Positions 29,831 through 39,392 of a stretch of DNA of 64,000 nucleotides are shown piece after piece. Both the position numbers and the translations under genes were made by a program. The notes beneath the pieces are model-generated. The model worked only from the letters and a program-made list of their open reading frames with translations. It ran no database searches and was not told the DNA's origin. Origin of the DNA: Marisediminitalea aggregata (GTDB lineage Bacteria; Pseudomonadota; Gammaproteobacteria; Enterobacterales; Alteromonadaceae); contig NZ_FQWD01000006.1 in assembly GCF_900129565.1 (NCBI RefSeq), positions 355,651 through 419,650 on the forward strand, given 5' to 3'. How positions within the stretch are numbered: the stretch's first letter is position 1; each line of letters begins with the position of its first letter.

Positions 29831-30862
29831 TTAGCCTAAAATGGCGGTTTTCAGTTGCTTAGGGGATATCTGAGTTGAATTGCCTGCTTTTGGGCATTTG
29901 ACGGTTATGTTTTGTACCCATTGTGTAATTGTGTCATTAGCCGGACAAGGCACACCTAATTGCTTGCCGATTTGCACAACAGCGCCATTTAAATACTGAA
30001 CTTCTGTGGTTTTTCCTGCCTGCAGATCCCACCACATTGAGGAACGGGCTGTCGGGTCAATATCCAGCATTTTTGAGGCAATACGGCGAAACAGCCAGTT
30101 CGGCAACCGCAATAAACGTGGTATCCAGTGAGCTGGGACTTTCGTAAGCTGCGGCAGCTTTAGCTGTTGTGTTTTCGCCACCAATAACAGCTCATCCATT
30201 AGTGTAGCGATAATTGATCTGTAATGCCTATTTTGAAGCATATCCCTGATGGGAACATCAGCCAGAGCATTAACGGCATTAGCCAGGTTGAGTTGGAGCT
30301 TCGCCCAGCAATAAGCCTCCATATCTTGTGGCCAGAAAACAGGTAACAGGGTCGTACGATCACAACTGAGCCAACCGGGTTGCAAGTTGTCAGTTGAACC
30401 TGTTTCCAGAGCCAACACACCTTCTGTGGAGCGGCGAAGTTCAGAACACTCACTATCCCACACCACATTAAACCCCACAATGCCTTGTATTACGGTACAG
30501 TGCGGAAGGTGTGCCTTGACGCTTTCTACGCTACCTATGCCATTCTGACAACAAATCAGCGTGCAGCCATTGCCAAGTTTGCTCTGCAATTCTGCCAGTA
30601 CTTCGTTCAGTGCCGTACACTTGACCGTTAGCCAAATAACCGCGTTTTCGAGCTGCTCCGGTAAATGCGTATGGATCTGTGCGGGCGTCGCCCGAAAAGA
30701 AGCTTTGGCTCCGGTATAGTCTGCAAGGGTGAAACCATTGATAAGGCGTTCATTCCACAAAGGTCGCCCCACAAACGCCACCTCATGGCGTTGACTCAAC
30801 ACTCCGCCAAGGTAACTGCCAATCAGGCCACTGCCGTAGATCCAATGTACGCGACTTTTCAC
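29831..30862 (-). CDS. Ketopantoate reductase family protein (PanE/ApbA-like)
   Basis: The protein has 343 residues and starts with GTG at 30860-30862. The NADPH-binding loop GSGLIGSYLGG begins at residue 10, followed by VAFVGRP. The mid-protein CQNGIGSVE is the family motif. The C-terminal half is helical, with KLQLNLANAVNALAD typical for substrate binding, where the usual Lys and Asn are present. It probably reduces a 2-oxo acid related to ketopantoate. It may not be the main PanE of the cell. The neighbouring glycosyltransferase gene is divergent. Confidence 0.85.
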   Translation of the reverse strand: MKSRVHWIYGSGLIGSYLGGVLSQRHEVAFVGRPLWNERLINGFTLADYTGAKASFRATPAQIHTHLPEQLENAVIWLTVKCTALNEVLAELQSKLGNGCTLICCQNGIGSVESVKAHLPHCTVIQGIVGFNVVWDSECSELRRSTEGVLALETGSTDNLQPGWLSCDRTTLLPVFWPQDMEAYCWAKLQLNLANAVNALADVPIRDMLQNRHYRSIIATLMDELLLVAKTQQLKLPQLTKVPAHWIPRLLRLPNWLFRRIASKMLDIDPTARSSMWWDLQAGKTTEVQYLNGAVVQIGKQLGVPCPANDTITQWVQNITVKCPKAGNSTQISPKQLKTAILG

Positions 30863-31019
30863 TCATACCCCGAGGTCATTTGATGCAATGCCCACTATGC
30901 CATAGCTCTTTTGTCAAACCCAGTAAATCGATTCAGTCACAATCGACTGGCACGCTTATTATATGCATGCGGAGCGTGCTACACTTGCCGCCTCTGTAAG
31001 CAGGCAAACGTTAAAAAAC

Positions 31020-32258
31020 ATGGCAAAAACCGTATTGGTCATTGGTGCAGTATGGCCAGAGTCGAACTCTTCTGCAGCGGGACAGAATATGTCCGGGTTA
31101 TTGCGGGCTTTTTATCAGCACAACTTTTCAATTGTATTTGCCTCTGCCGCCACCGACAGCCTGCACGCCGATGATGTAAGCGAATACGGCGTTACCAATG
31201 TTCCCATTAGCATTAACGACGACGCGTTTGATGACATGATAAGTGAACTGCAACCCGACGTTGTGGTGTTCGACAGGTACATGACAGAAGAACAATTCTC
31301 CTGGCGTGTGCGCAAGCACTGCCCTCAGGCGTTGCACCTGCTAAACACCGAAGATCTGCACAGTTTACGCTATGCCCGCCACGATGCGGTAAAGCGCACA
31401 GGCTCTGCAGAGAACGCCGAACTGAACAATACGCTGGCACATCGGGAGATCGCGGCAATACTGCGCAGCGATATTAGCCTTGTCATTTCTTCCTATGAAT
31501 ATGCGTTATTGGTAAACACCTATCAGGTGCCCGCGCAGCAACTTATTTTGCTACCACTTCAGCCGCCGGTCATTAAAGATAATACAGAATCACTGAAGTT
31601 GGATTTTGCGCAGCGTCAACACTTCATGACGGTCGGTAATTTCCGGCATGCCCCGAACTGGGACAGTGTACTGCAGCTGCATCAACATGTCTGGCCCGCT
31701 ATCCGTAAGCAATTACCCCATGCCGAGCTGCATATTTACGGCGCCTACCCCCCTAAAAAAGCCACGGCGCTGCACAATCCCAAGTCGGGCTTTCTTGTAA
31801 AAGGCTGGATTAATGATGTCGATCTGGTTATGGCGCAAAGCAAAGTTTGTATAGCCCCGTTGCGTTTTGGTGCAGGCGTGAAAGGCAAGCTGTTGACGGC
31901 TTTATTGCATCAGACGCCGTCGGTAACAACGCCAATTGGAGCTGAAGGCATTGCCACACATGAAAACTGGCCAGGCGCAGTGGAATCAGAGTACGATGCT
32001 TTTGTTCGGGCCGCTGTGGAATTGTACACCAATGAATCGCGCTGGCAGCAGGCAAGCAACCGGTGCCCGGCGCTTTTCAGTGACTACAAAACGTCAGTAA
32101 TTAATGGCAATACTGCGCTGTTTGCGCAAATAGAACTGGCTTGTAACGATATCGCAGCCTATCGCGGGCCACTGCTGCAACAAGGCATGGTCTGGCACCA
32201 CAGTTTGCGAAGCACGCAGTTTATGTCGCAGTGGATCGAAGCGAAGAACCGCTTGTGA
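31020..32258 (+). CDS. Glycosyltransferase (GT4-like)
   Basis: The protein has 412 residues from the ATG at 31020; an upstream frame from 30963 is not used. The N-terminal half has SAAGQNMSGLLRAF, a loop seen in glycosyltransferases, and VVVFDRYMTEEQF. The C-terminal half has the GT-B nucleotide-sugar site: FMTVGNFRHAPNWDSV, LHIYGAYPPKK and PLRFGAGVKGKLLTAL, the Glu-containing loop replaced by a typical GxGxKGK form. It sits alone, so acceptor and sugar are unknown. Confidence 0.82.
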   Translation: MAKTVLVIGAVWPESNSSAAGQNMSGLLRAFYQHNFSIVFASAATDSLHADDVSEYGVTNVPISINDDAFDDMISELQPDVVVFDRYMTEEQFSWRVRKHCPQALHLLNTEDLHSLRYARHDAVKRTGSAENAELNNTLAHREIAAILRSDISLVISSYEYALLVNTYQVPAQQLILLPLQPPVIKDNTESLKLDFAQRQHFMTVGNFRHAPNWDSVLQLHQHVWPAIRKQLPHAELHIYGAYPPKKATALHNPKSGFLVKGWINDVDLVMAQSKVCIAPLRFGAGVKGKLLTALLHQTPSVTTPIGAEGIATHENWPGAVESEYDAFVRAAVELYTNESRWQQASNRCPALFSDYKTSVINGNTALFAQIELACNDIAAYRGPLLQQGMVWHHSLRSTQFMSQWIEAKNRL

Positions 32259-32270
32259 CCCGCACAAGCC

Positions 32271-32663
32271 CTAAGACTGAATACGCGCCACCACGTCTTT
32301 AATGCCGTTTGCTCGAGATTGACTCAAATAACGATCCAGCCCGATAGCAGAAAAATAAGCATGAAAATCAAACTGGCGCAGGTCGTCAGGTGACAGCGTA
32401 TTCACCTTTTCCTGGATGATCGCCAACACGCCGCGAATGATTTTGCTGTCTGACCACGCCAACATGGAACACGTTGGCAAGATATCGTCAGACAACGTCA
32501 GCCAAACCCGGCTCTGACACCCCTTCACCTCGTTGTCATCGTTACGCCTTTCAACGGGCAGAACAGCCAACTGCTTTCCGGCTAACATAAGCTGCCGCAA
32601 CATATTGTCCCACCCTTTGGCGAGAGCGAGTTGCTGGGCAAGCGGTAGCGCGTTATTCGTCAT
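32271..32663 (-). CDS. SufE/CsdE-like cysteine desulfurase activator
   Basis: The protein has 130 residues from the ATG at 32661-32663; a longer frame to 32684 overlaps the previous gene and is unlikely. The SufE fold shows Cys49 in VKGCQSRVWL, which takes the persulfide, then LAWSDSKIIRGVLAII, and FSAIGLDRYLSQSRANG. It should receive sulfur from a cysteine desulfurase for Fe-S cluster or sulfur transfer. It overlaps the DUF2750 gene by eleven bases and is likely co-translated. CsdE versus SufE cannot be separated here. Confidence 0.85.
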   Translation of the reverse strand: MTNNALPLAQQLALAKGWDNMLRQLMLAGKQLAVLPVERRNDDNEVKGCQSRVWLTLSDDILPTCSMLAWSDSKIIRGVLAIIQEKVNTLSPDDLRQFDFHAYFSAIGLDRYLSQSRANGIKDVVARIQS

Positions 32664-33012
32664 CGAGTTGTTCACGCAACTCATCCGGCCCCGTTACAAT
32701 ACCCTCGCGCAAAGTACCTGCCGGAAACAGAACCAGCGCCACGTTGTTCTTTTTCAAGCCAGGCAACCAGGTGCTGGTAAACTCGTCCATTGCAATCGCC
32801 TGTGGCTGACTGTCGGGTAAGTCTTTTCGCTGCCAGCTGGCTACGCTTTCTTCATCGGGCCATAGTGGCAGACAGGTTTGTGATTCCAGCTCAACCATAA
32901 CCCAGCCTTCTTTACCCATTAAACCCCAGATCTGGCCGGTTTCCTGGATTTTCTCAACCAGATACTCTGCGCGCTCGCGCGCTGGCAACTCACTTTTTTG
33001 TTGTTCAGTCAC
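32653..33012 (-). CDS. DUF2750-family protein
   Basis: The 119-residue protein begins ARERAEYLVEKI and contains WGLMGKEGWVMVE, PLWPDEESVASW and FTSTWLPGL, the pattern of small DUF2750 proteins. It is co-transcribed with the SufE-like gene in a two-gene operon. Function is unknown. Confidence 0.8.
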   Translation of the reverse strand: MTEQQKSELPARERAEYLVEKIQETGQIWGLMGKEGWVMVELESQTCLPLWPDEESVASWQRKDLPDSQPQAIAMDEFTSTWLPGLKKNNVALVLFPAGTLREGIVTGPDELREQLDDE

Positions 33013-33227
33013 GTTTGTGTTCCACCGTCAAAATTGCGCGCAGTATAGCACACGCGACATTGTGAAAAAGGCCACCAGCCGTGACTTTTTGCCTGTCTTC
33101 CGTGACGATAATGGTTGTGAGTAACGCGAATGGGGCGAATTGCGGATTTCAGCCATAAAGGCGGTTATACCCCGAAAGGCTTTCTGATAAACTTCGCCTA
33201 TATCGATTCACAGCAGTTAGCAAAACT

Positions 33228-34037
33228 ATGAAAGTCATTTCTTTTAATATCAATGGTATCCGTGCTCGCCTTCATCAACTCAGCGCGCTGATAGAGAAAC
33301 ACCAGCCCGACGTGATTGGGTTGCAGGAAATCAAAGTAGACAACCCGCAATTTCCGGTAAAAGACATTGAGGCCATGGGTTACCAGGTGTTTTACCACGG
33401 CCAGAAAAGCCACTATGGTGTCGCTTTTATGGTGAAACAAACGCCAAAGCACGTACAGTACGGATTTCCCACTGATGACGACGATGCACAGCGTCGTATG
33501 ATCATGATCACTGTTGAAAACGACGCGGGAGAACCGGTTACCATCTTAAATGGCTACTTCCCGCAAGGCGAGAATCGCAGTCATGAAACCAAATTCCCTG
33601 CCAAACAAAAGTTCTACAGTGACCTGATGGGATACTTAACAGAACATCACACGCCAGATGACAATGTGATCATAATGGGCGACATGAATATCTCGCACAC
33701 CGACAACGACATTGGCATTGGTGAAGACAACCGCAAACGCTGGTTACGTACCGGCAAGTGCAGCTTCCTGCCAGAAGAGCGTGAATGGTTGAACACGCTG
33801 CTGGACTGGGGTTTACACGACAGTTTCCGTGCACAAAACCCGGATTGCAATGAGCAATTCAGCTGGTTTGATTACCGCTCAAAGGGCTTTAACGATAACC
33901 GCGGACTGCGTATCGATCTGATTCTGGGCACACAGAGTATGCATAATAAACTGGCAGAAACCGGCATCGATTATGAATTACGCGGTATTGAGAAACCTTC
34001 GGATCACGCCCCTATCTGGGCGACGTACAAGGGTTAA
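33228..34037 (+). CDS. xthA: Exodeoxyribonuclease III
   Basis: This 269-residue protein of the EEP superfamily has [26 protein letters not shown] with metal-binding Glu34, [10 protein letters not shown] with the active-site Asp/Asn, and ends with [11 protein letters not shown] containing the Asp-His pair. Length equals the E. coli enzyme (268). It cleaves AP sites and removes 3' blocks in base excision repair. It is followed after three bases by a membrane protein gene. Confidence 0.97.
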   Translation: MKVISFNINGIRARLHQLSALIEKHQPDVIGLQEIKVDNPQFPVKDIEAMGYQVFYHGQKSHYGVAFMVKQTPKHVQYGFPTDDDDAQRRMIMITVENDAGEPVTILNGYFPQGENRSHETKFPAKQKFYSDLMGYLTEHHTPDDNVIIMGDMNISHTDNDIGIGEDNRKRWLRTGKCSFLPEEREWLNTLLDWGLHDSFRAQNPDCNEQFSWFDYRSKGFNDNRGLRIDLILGTQSMHNKLAETGIDYELRGIEKPSDHAPIWATYKG

Positions 34038-34040
34038 ACC

Positions 34041-34691
34041 ATGACCACACTTCAATTAGTGGGGTTAGTCGGTTTTGTGCTGTTGCTGGCTTACATAGTC
34101 AGGCACATTGACTGGCAAGCACTGGTCGCCAATAAACAGAAGCAGCACATGTTATTTGGCTGTGCTGCCGCGGTATTTTTCCTGTGGGTGTTTCGCGCCA
34201 GTGTGCCCGGAGGCCCGAGCCCCAGTGTTCACTTCATGTGGCTGGTAGCCCTGGCCTTAATTCTGGGCTTCCGGTTTTCCATTATTGCCGCCACACTGGC
34301 ACTGCTGGGCGTGACCATTGTTGGCAAGGAAAGCTGGGCAATGCTGGGCGTAAATGGTTTGCTGGGCGTCGCTGCGCCTATCGCCTTTGGTTACCTGATT
34401 TTTATGCTGGCATTCCACAAATTGCCGCGCAATCTGTTTATCTACATTTTTATGTGTGCCTTTCTGCCCGGGGCATTGGCAATCGCGCTAAAGATTGCTC
34501 TGATGAGTGGATATTATGTTATGGATGACGTATACACCTGGAGTACAGTCAAAGACAGCTACCTTATTTTGATCCCGCTGCTTTTGTTTCCGGAAGGCAT
34601 GCTTAACGGCATGACCATGACCATCCTGATCATTTATTTTCCGGGTCTGGCTTACACATTCCACGACAAATTCTACATTGACGGCAAGTAA
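34041..34691 (+). CDS. CbiM-like energy-coupling factor transporter permease
   Basis: This 216-residue protein has five to six hydrophobic segments and the motifs FMWLVALALILGFRFS, AFGYLIFMLAFHKLPRN and PLLLFPEGMLNGM, which resemble the substrate-binding S component in cobalt/nickel ECF systems. In this form it stands alone, without CbiNQO genes, as is seen in related bacteria beside xthA. Its start lies three bases past xthA, so both are co-transcribed. The substrate is uncertain. Confidence 0.65.
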   Translation: MTTLQLVGLVGFVLLLAYIVRHIDWQALVANKQKQHMLFGCAAAVFFLWVFRASVPGGPSPSVHFMWLVALALILGFRFSIIAATLALLGVTIVGKESWAMLGVNGLLGVAAPIAFGYLIFMLAFHKLPRNLFIYIFMCAFLPGALAIALKIALMSGYYVMDDVYTWSTVKDSYLILIPLLLFPEGMLNGMTMTILIIYFPGLAYTFHDKFYIDGK

Positions 34692-34801
34692 TCTCGCGGG
34701 TAAAGAACAATGCCGTTCTTTACCCAACTATTACGTCTGTTGACGCAACCCTTCCCCCTGCAGTCACTCCAAAGTGCATAACTTAACAGAGGATATGCAC
34801 C

Positions 34802-35239
34802 ATGAGCCCATTTCGCATTTTACTTTCGGCCATCTCATCAACGTTGATTGTCACCAGTTGCGCCAGTCAGCCTGAGCCGCCTGTAACGCCCCCCGACTTC
34901 TTTCATACCAATATTTCTGTGGAGGGCGCTAAACGTTTCAGCTTTAGCATAGCGGTTATGGCAGGAAACAAGGGCAAGGACAGCCGGGTCAAACTCAATG
35001 GTGGGCCAATGCCCAAAATGGGTAAAACACCGCCAGACGGTAAAGGTCCGCATATCGATCCCACCAGCAAACTCTATGAACATCTGGAAGCCAAACTCAG
35101 CGAAACCGGTTACTGCCGTGAAGGTTACACCGAAATCGACACCTACCAAACCGAAAGCCGATTAAACCTCATTGGCGAATGCAACGAGACAGCCACGGAA
35201 CAGGACCGGGTGTTTTTTGTAAATCGGTATGGGTATTAG
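34802..35239 (+). CDS. Small outer-envelope lipoprotein of unknown function
   Basis: The 145-residue protein has a signal peptide with lipobox VTSC at about residues 17-20, then SQPEPPVTPPD as a flexible tether. The body is polar with conserved-looking YCREGYTEIDTY and CNETATEQDRVFF. I do not recognise the domain. It is convergent with the Cpx-like sensor kinase gene, which makes a link to envelope stress tempting but unproven. Confidence 0.6.
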   Translation: MSPFRILLSAISSTLIVTSCASQPEPPVTPPDFFHTNISVEGAKRFSFSIAVMAGNKGKDSRVKLNGGPMPKMGKTPPDGKGPHIDPTSKLYEHLEAKLSETGYCREGYTEIDTYQTESRLNLIGECNETATEQDRVFFVNRYGY

Positions 35240-35255
35240 TATGTTAGGTAATGCG

Positions 35256-35279
35256 CTTCCCCATTCTGAGAATGGGGAG
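35256..35279. other. Hairpin between convergent genes
   Basis: TTCCCCATT and AATGGGGAG arms with a five-base loop sit just past the lipoprotein stop. No T-run follows on either strand, so termination is possible but weak. Confidence 0.4.
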
Positions 35280-35283
35280 CAAC

Positions 35284-36693
35284 TTATACTACAGGGAAAG
35301 ACAAACTTACCACTAATCCATTCGGCGCGTTCAGGGCAAATTGGATTGTGCCGTTGTTTAATCTTACCGCTTCTGCCGCAATGGCTAGCCCTAAACCGAG
35401 TCCGCCGGTTTCACCCTGCCTTGCACTGTCGGTACGGTAAAACGCTTTTGTCAAGCAGGCCAGTTCGTCGCTCTCAACCCCCGGTCCGTCATCACTAATG
35501 CGAATAACAACCCGTTGGTCAGTACGCTCACAGGTGAGAGACACCGAGGAGTTTGCATATTTAAACGCGTTGCGCACCACGTTCTCTATAGCGGTAAGCA
35601 TGGGCTCCTCATACACGTCAATAGACGCATCTATCAATGTGTGATGCCAGGCAATGTTCGACGCTTTAGCTTCAAATGCTGCGTCTTCACACAAATCGGT
35701 AAGTAATGCTTCCAACGTAAAACGCTGACGTCCTTGTTGAATAGCTCTGGCTTCCATTGTGGTTAAATCGGATAGCCGCTGAATATGCAGGTTCAGCAGT
35801 TCACTTTCTTTTTCAGCACGCTCCAACAAAGGCGCAATGCTGGTATCGGTACTCTTTTTCCTCAACAAGGCCAGTGTCATCTGTAACCGGGTGAGCGGCG
35901 TGCGCAACTCGTGAGAAATATCAGCACTTTGGCGCTTTTGGTTTTGGATCAGTGCGGCAATGCGTGCCGTCATGTCATTAAACTGCGCAAACAACCTGGC
36001 AAACTGCGTATTGGCGGCGTACTGACGATCAGGACTGGCAGGCGATTCTGTGTCAATTTTATGCTGAAGTTGCCCCTGCCCCACGGCATTGAATGCCTGA
36101 CCGAGCCGGGTTAAAGGTCTGGCGATAGAGCGCACTAACAACCAACTCATCACACTGGTAACAACCAGAAACACTGCCAGCACGCCCCAAACCGGAAACA
36201 TGCGGAATAAATCTGATGGGCGGGGACGCTCTGGTCGCCACAGAATTAACTTCCAATCAGCATTGCTGGTTAATGTCACAGGGCCTATCAGCTTCGTCCA
36301 CTCCAGATTAATGTGACGCGGATGGTCGCTCTGCATAAAATACCAGAACCGCTTGCTTTCAAAGCGCTCCAACAGGTGTTCGCGTACCGGTGAGCTGGCC
36401 ATCACCAATTTCAGATCATTGTCTACAATCATCATCTGATAAGGAAAGTTGCGGTCCAGCAGATTCAGTCTTCTGGTATTTAAGCGCTCAGGGTCCTGAT
36501 GACGGGACAAATGCTTATCCACCCTTTCAGCCACAGAGGTCAGCAGACGACGCTCTTTACTGTTTAAATGATCGTCATCATCTAACTGCTGTAATATGAA
36601 AGAGGGTATGGCTATCGACAGCAGGCACACCAATAAAGTCAGCCAGAACCAGCCAAGCACTTTCACATTAAAACTACGAATAGGATTAATCAC
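35284..36693 (-). CDS. cpxA: Sensor histidine kinase, CpxA-like
   Basis: The protein has 469 residues and a GTG start overlapping the cpxR stop codon. Two membrane segments (about 11-35 and 165-187) bracket a periplasmic sensor region. The HAMP domain covers about 188-245, the phosphorylated His261 lies in SADISHELRTPL, and the ATP-binding part has NVVRNAFKYAN (N box), DDGPGV and GGLGLGLAIA. Length and order match CpxA. It likely detects envelope protein misfolding and phosphorylates the regulator upstream. The CpxP-like gene next to the pair supports this. Confidence 0.9.
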   Translation of the reverse strand: MINPIRSFNVKVLGWFWLTLLVCLLSIAIPSFILQQLDDDDHLNSKERRLLTSVAERVDKHLSRHQDPERLNTRRLNLLDRNFPYQMMIVDNDLKLVMASSPVREHLLERFESKRFWYFMQSDHPRHINLEWTKLIGPVTLTSNADWKLILWRPERPRPSDLFRMFPVWGVLAVFLVVTSVMSWLLVRSIARPLTRLGQAFNAVGQGQLQHKIDTESPASPDRQYAANTQFARLFAQFNDMTARIAALIQNQKRQSADISHELRTPLTRLQMTLALLRKKSTDTSIAPLLERAEKESELLNLHIQRLSDLTTMEARAIQQGRQRFTLEALLTDLCEDAAFEAKASNIAWHHTLIDASIDVYEEPMLTAIENVVRNAFKYANSSVSLTCERTDQRVVIRISDDGPGVESDELACLTKAFYRTDSARQGETGGLGLGLAIAAEAVRLNNGTIQFALNAPNGLVVSLSFPVV

Positions 36694-37379
36694 CCTGCGA
36701 ATACTCCGTAACCACGGCCTCGCTGGCTTTTGATTTCACACGCAGAACCAACCGCCTGTAATTTCTTGCGCAAATTACTCACATGCGTATCAATACTGCG
36801 GTCGAACGCCTGCAGCTTGCGGCCCAGGCATTGTTCCGATAACGTTTCTTTACTGATCAGTTCGCCCGGCGACTGGCAACAGAGTTTAAGTAGCGCATAC
36901 TCACTGCCGGTAAGCTCCAGCACTTCGCCTTTGCACTGCACTTCCATTTTGCTCAGATCGAGGGTTAAGTCTCCCAGCGAGAGTTGATTTGATAACGCCG
37001 GAGAATCTGACGCTTTGTCTCTGGTTCGGCGGGTAATAGCACGAATACGAGCCAGCAGTTCGCGATCATTGAATGGCTTTGCCAGATAATCGTCGGCGCC
37101 CAGTTCCAGACCCAGGACTTTATCGAGATCATCCCCTCGGGCTGTCAGCATTAATACCGGCAATTCACTTTGCTGACGCAGGCTTTTCAGCACGTCCAGG
37201 CCGTTGAGTTTCGGCAACATAACATCTAACAACACCAGTTCAATATCTGGCAACGACAGCGCTGCCGCCAGACCAGATTCACCGTCGGCCCGGTGTACTA
37301 CGTCATAACCCGACAAGCTCAAAAATTCGCTTAATAGTTCCGCCAGGCCTTTGTCGTCTTCGATGAGTAAGATTGTCAT
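36690..37379 (-). CDS. cpxR: Response regulator, CpxR-like (OmpR/PhoB type)
   Basis: The 229-residue protein has the acidic pocket LLIEDDKG, the phosphorylated Asp52 in LVLLDVMLPK, the Thr of MLTARGDD and the Lys of AKPFNDRELL. A C-terminal winged-helix domain (about 130-229) has DTHVSNLRKKL and RGRGYG. It forms a pair with the kinase and is divergent from the CpxP/Spy-like gene, so it should activate that gene. The close match of the Asp52 region to CpxR supports the name. Confidence 0.92.
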   Translation of the reverse strand: MTILLIEDDKGLAELLSEFLSLSGYDVVHRADGESGLAAALSLPDIELVLLDVMLPKLNGLDVLKSLRQQSELPVLMLTARGDDLDKVLGLELGADDYLAKPFNDRELLARIRAITRRTRDKASDSPALSNQLSLGDLTLDLSKMEVQCKGEVLELTGSEYALLKLCCQSPGELISKETLSEQCLGRKLQAFDRSIDTHVSNLRKKLQAVGSACEIKSQRGRGYGVFAG

Positions 37380-37526
37380 GGTACTGCTACATTAGTTAAT
37401 ACAGGGTAATAATGCCTGACTTTTCATAGGTTCACACCACATTTGCACTTCTTAACGTTCCTTGGCATTTAATCCGTTAATCTTGTAATCGTCCTCATTA
37501 AGAGGGAACACCATTAACAGGAGAAC

Positions 37527-37940
37527 ATGATGAAACGTTCACTAAAACAACTTGGCCTGGCAACGTTTGCCGTATTTATCATTGGCGCAGGCGTAAGCGG
37601 TGTTGCCCTGGCGAACAACGCCAAAGAAGGCAAAGAACCGCCACTTATGCCACCTCAGTTGCACCGTGCACTGGGTGATATGGAACTCACTGACGCTCAA
37701 AAAGAGCAACTGCAAGCGTTACGTGAAAAACAAAAAGCGTTAAAAGACGAATTCTGGGCTGTTTTCACCGATGAACAGAAAACGGCGATGTTGGAAAAAA
37801 TGATGCGTCATCAGCGCGACGACCGCAAAGGCGGAAAGCACCGCGACCACAAAAAAGGGAAACGAGGTGATCGCCCGGACCGCGGAGAGCGCCGAGGTGA
37901 AGTGCCAGAAGCGGATGATGTATCAGGTATGCCGCAGTAA
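37527..37940 (+). CDS. CpxP/Spy-like periplasmic stress protein
   Basis: The protein has 137 residues; ATG codons at 37527 and 37530 are both possible. A signal peptide ends near GVALANN. The LTDAQKEQLQALREKQKAL and LTDAQ-like second helix match the Spy/CpxP layout, which in most members contains a pair of LTxxQ motifs. After that the C-terminal third is extremely rich in Lys, Arg, Asp, His (KGGKHRDHKKGKRGD). The gene is divergent from cpxRA as in E. coli, so it is probably the Cpx-controlled feedback protein or chaperone. The basic tail is unusual. Confidence 0.82.
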   Translation: MMKRSLKQLGLATFAVFIIGAGVSGVALANNAKEGKEPPLMPPQLHRALGDMELTDAQKEQLQALREKQKALKDEFWAVFTDEQKTAMLEKMMRHQRDDRKGGKHRDHKKGKRGDRPDRGERRGEVPEADDVSGMPQ

Positions 37941-37970
37941 CCCATTTCTTCATAGGTGCAACCAACCTTT

Positions 37971-37994
37971 GCCGCGCAATCGCGCGGCTTTTTT
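37971..37994 (+). terminator. Rho-independent terminator after the CpxP/Spy-like gene
   Basis: GCCGCGC and GCGCGGC arms with an AATC loop are followed by six T residues. It lies between convergent genes. Confidence 0.9.
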
Positions 37995-38000
37995 ACGCAT

Positions 38001-38519
38001 TTAATTGGCAATGACAAAGCGCTGGACAATGGCATTGCCGTCTTGCAATTCGCTGTGTAACACGCCGCCATTGGCCGTGATCATACCGGCGGATGGTCCA
38101 TTGCCTTTGTAGCAATGCACGTGAACATCGGTAATGCCCCGCTCTCGGGCTTTAACCAGTGTGTTGGCGAGCAACCATTTACCCAGCCCTTTGCGTCGGA
38201 AAGAGGGACGAATTCCCAGCCCGATATGTCCACCAGCATGACGTAGCGCTGGTGTCAGTTCATGTCTCAAGTTTGAAACACCGAGCAGTGAATCGCCTTC
38301 AACCAGCCAATAGGTTGAACTGGCAATAAACCCCTCAGGCAAGTCGATTCCCAACTCGAAGCTTTTCAGCTTTGATAACAGTGCAGGAAAATCGTGGTGA
38401 GGAAAGTCCATAGGAAAAGGGTAACGTTCTTCGTCGCCCAACTCCTCGATGTAACCTTTGTAACTCGACTCAAACCGGGCGTGCGGCGCAACCAGCTCCA
38501 GTGTTGACTCACTTTTCAT
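38001..38519 (-). CDS. GNAT-family N-acetyltransferase
   Basis: The protein has 172 residues from the ATG at 38517-38519; the longer frame to 38633 overlaps the upstream gene too far. The acetyl-CoA loop is IRPSFRRKGLGKWLLAN, with the R-x-x-G-x-G form. The following ITDVHVHCYKGN matches the next strand. Target is unknown. It overlaps the small membrane protein gene upstream by eleven bases. Confidence 0.85.
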   Translation of the reverse strand: MKSESTLELVAPHARFESSYKGYIEELGDEERYPFPMDFPHHDFPALLSKLKSFELGIDLPEGFIASSTYWLVEGDSLLGVSNLRHELTPALRHAGGHIGLGIRPSFRRKGLGKWLLANTLVKARERGITDVHVHCYKGNGPSAGMITANGGVLHSELQDGNAIVQRFVIAN

Positions 38520-38745
38520 CCGCAGGCTTTTCCGGCAAATCGTTACACAGCTGGCAATACACATTGCGTTTGAAATTGTAAGCACGGGTAACGGCAAAAA
38601 TCGCCAGCGTAATACATGCCCAGGTAATGGCAAACATCATCGCATCGTTCAGGCTATGGCCTTTGATGTACTGTGTGAAGGTAAATAACGTGAACAGTAG
38701 CGGCAGTGCCACGGCGTATTGTTTTAACCATTTTTTAATTGGCAT
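38509..38745 (-). CDS. Small two-helix membrane protein
   Basis: The 78-residue protein has two hydrophobic segments (about residues 10-28 and 35-53) and a basic start. It ends with CQLCNDLPEKP, with two cysteines three residues apart. It is translationally coupled to the downstream acetyltransferase gene. Function unknown. Confidence 0.7.
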   Translation of the reverse strand: MPIKKWLKQYAVALPLLFTLFTFTQYIKGHSLNDAMMFAITWACITLAIFAVTRAYNFKRNVYCQLCNDLPEKPADEK

Positions 38746-38757
38746 GATAGTCCCTTT

Positions 38758-39219
38758 TTATTGCGCAGATTTACGCTGTTTTTCCATTAACCAGCGGTCG
38801 AGCGCATTGCCGAACGCTTGTTTTTCACTTGCCCCCAACGGCGGAGGCCCCTTAGTTTGCACACCACTGCTGCGCAGTGTGTCCATAAAATCACGCATAT
38901 TCAGTCGCGACTTGATATTTTCCTTCGTGTACATTTCACCACGCGCGTTCAGTGCCAGCGCGCCTTTAGTGATCACTTCATCGGCCAGTGGGATATCACT
39001 GGTAATAACCAGATCCCCAGCTTCACAGCGCTGAACAATTTCGTTGTCGGCTACGTCGAATCCCTTTTGAACCTGCACACTGCTTACATACTTCGAAGGC
39101 GGTGTTTTCACATACTGGTTAGCCACTAAACATACATGCGTTTGTGTGCGATTCGCCGCCCTGAACAGCATTTCTTTAATCACGACCGGACACGCATCGG
39201 CATCCACCCAAATTTTCAT
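38758..39219 (-). CDS. YaiI/YqxD family (DUF188, UPF0178) protein
   Basis: The 153-residue protein begins [17 protein letters not shown], the family signature of a PIN-like fold with acidic residues, and has [24 protein letters not shown] and GEMYTKENI. It has been called a putative nuclease-like family. Function is unproven. It is thirteen bases upstream of the small membrane gene and on the same strand. Confidence 0.92.
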   Translation of the reverse strand: MKIWVDADACPVVIKEMLFRAANRTQTHVCLVANQYVKTPPSKYVSSVQVQKGFDVADNEIVQRCEAGDLVITSDIPLADEVITKGALALNARGEMYTKENIKSRLNMRDFMDTLRSSGVQTKGPPPLGASEKQAFGNALDRWLMEKQRKSAQ

Positions 39220-39392
39220 ATTCGATTCCTGTTAGGCGGTAATATCACCTTAATCATTGTTTCTCATGCTAAAACGAATCCCGCTAAATTACTACGCTTT
39301 AACGCATAACCCATGTGACTGATAAGTTAATTGTTGACTTTATGGCGTTCCTTATATAGAACGTTCGATATATAGAACAGCAAAGTGATGCT

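Noticed and set aside
37380..37526. CpxR box between cpxR and the CpxP/Spy-like gene
   Set aside because: I could not find the GTAAA-N5-GTAAA form expected from E. coli; regulation is only inferred from gene order.
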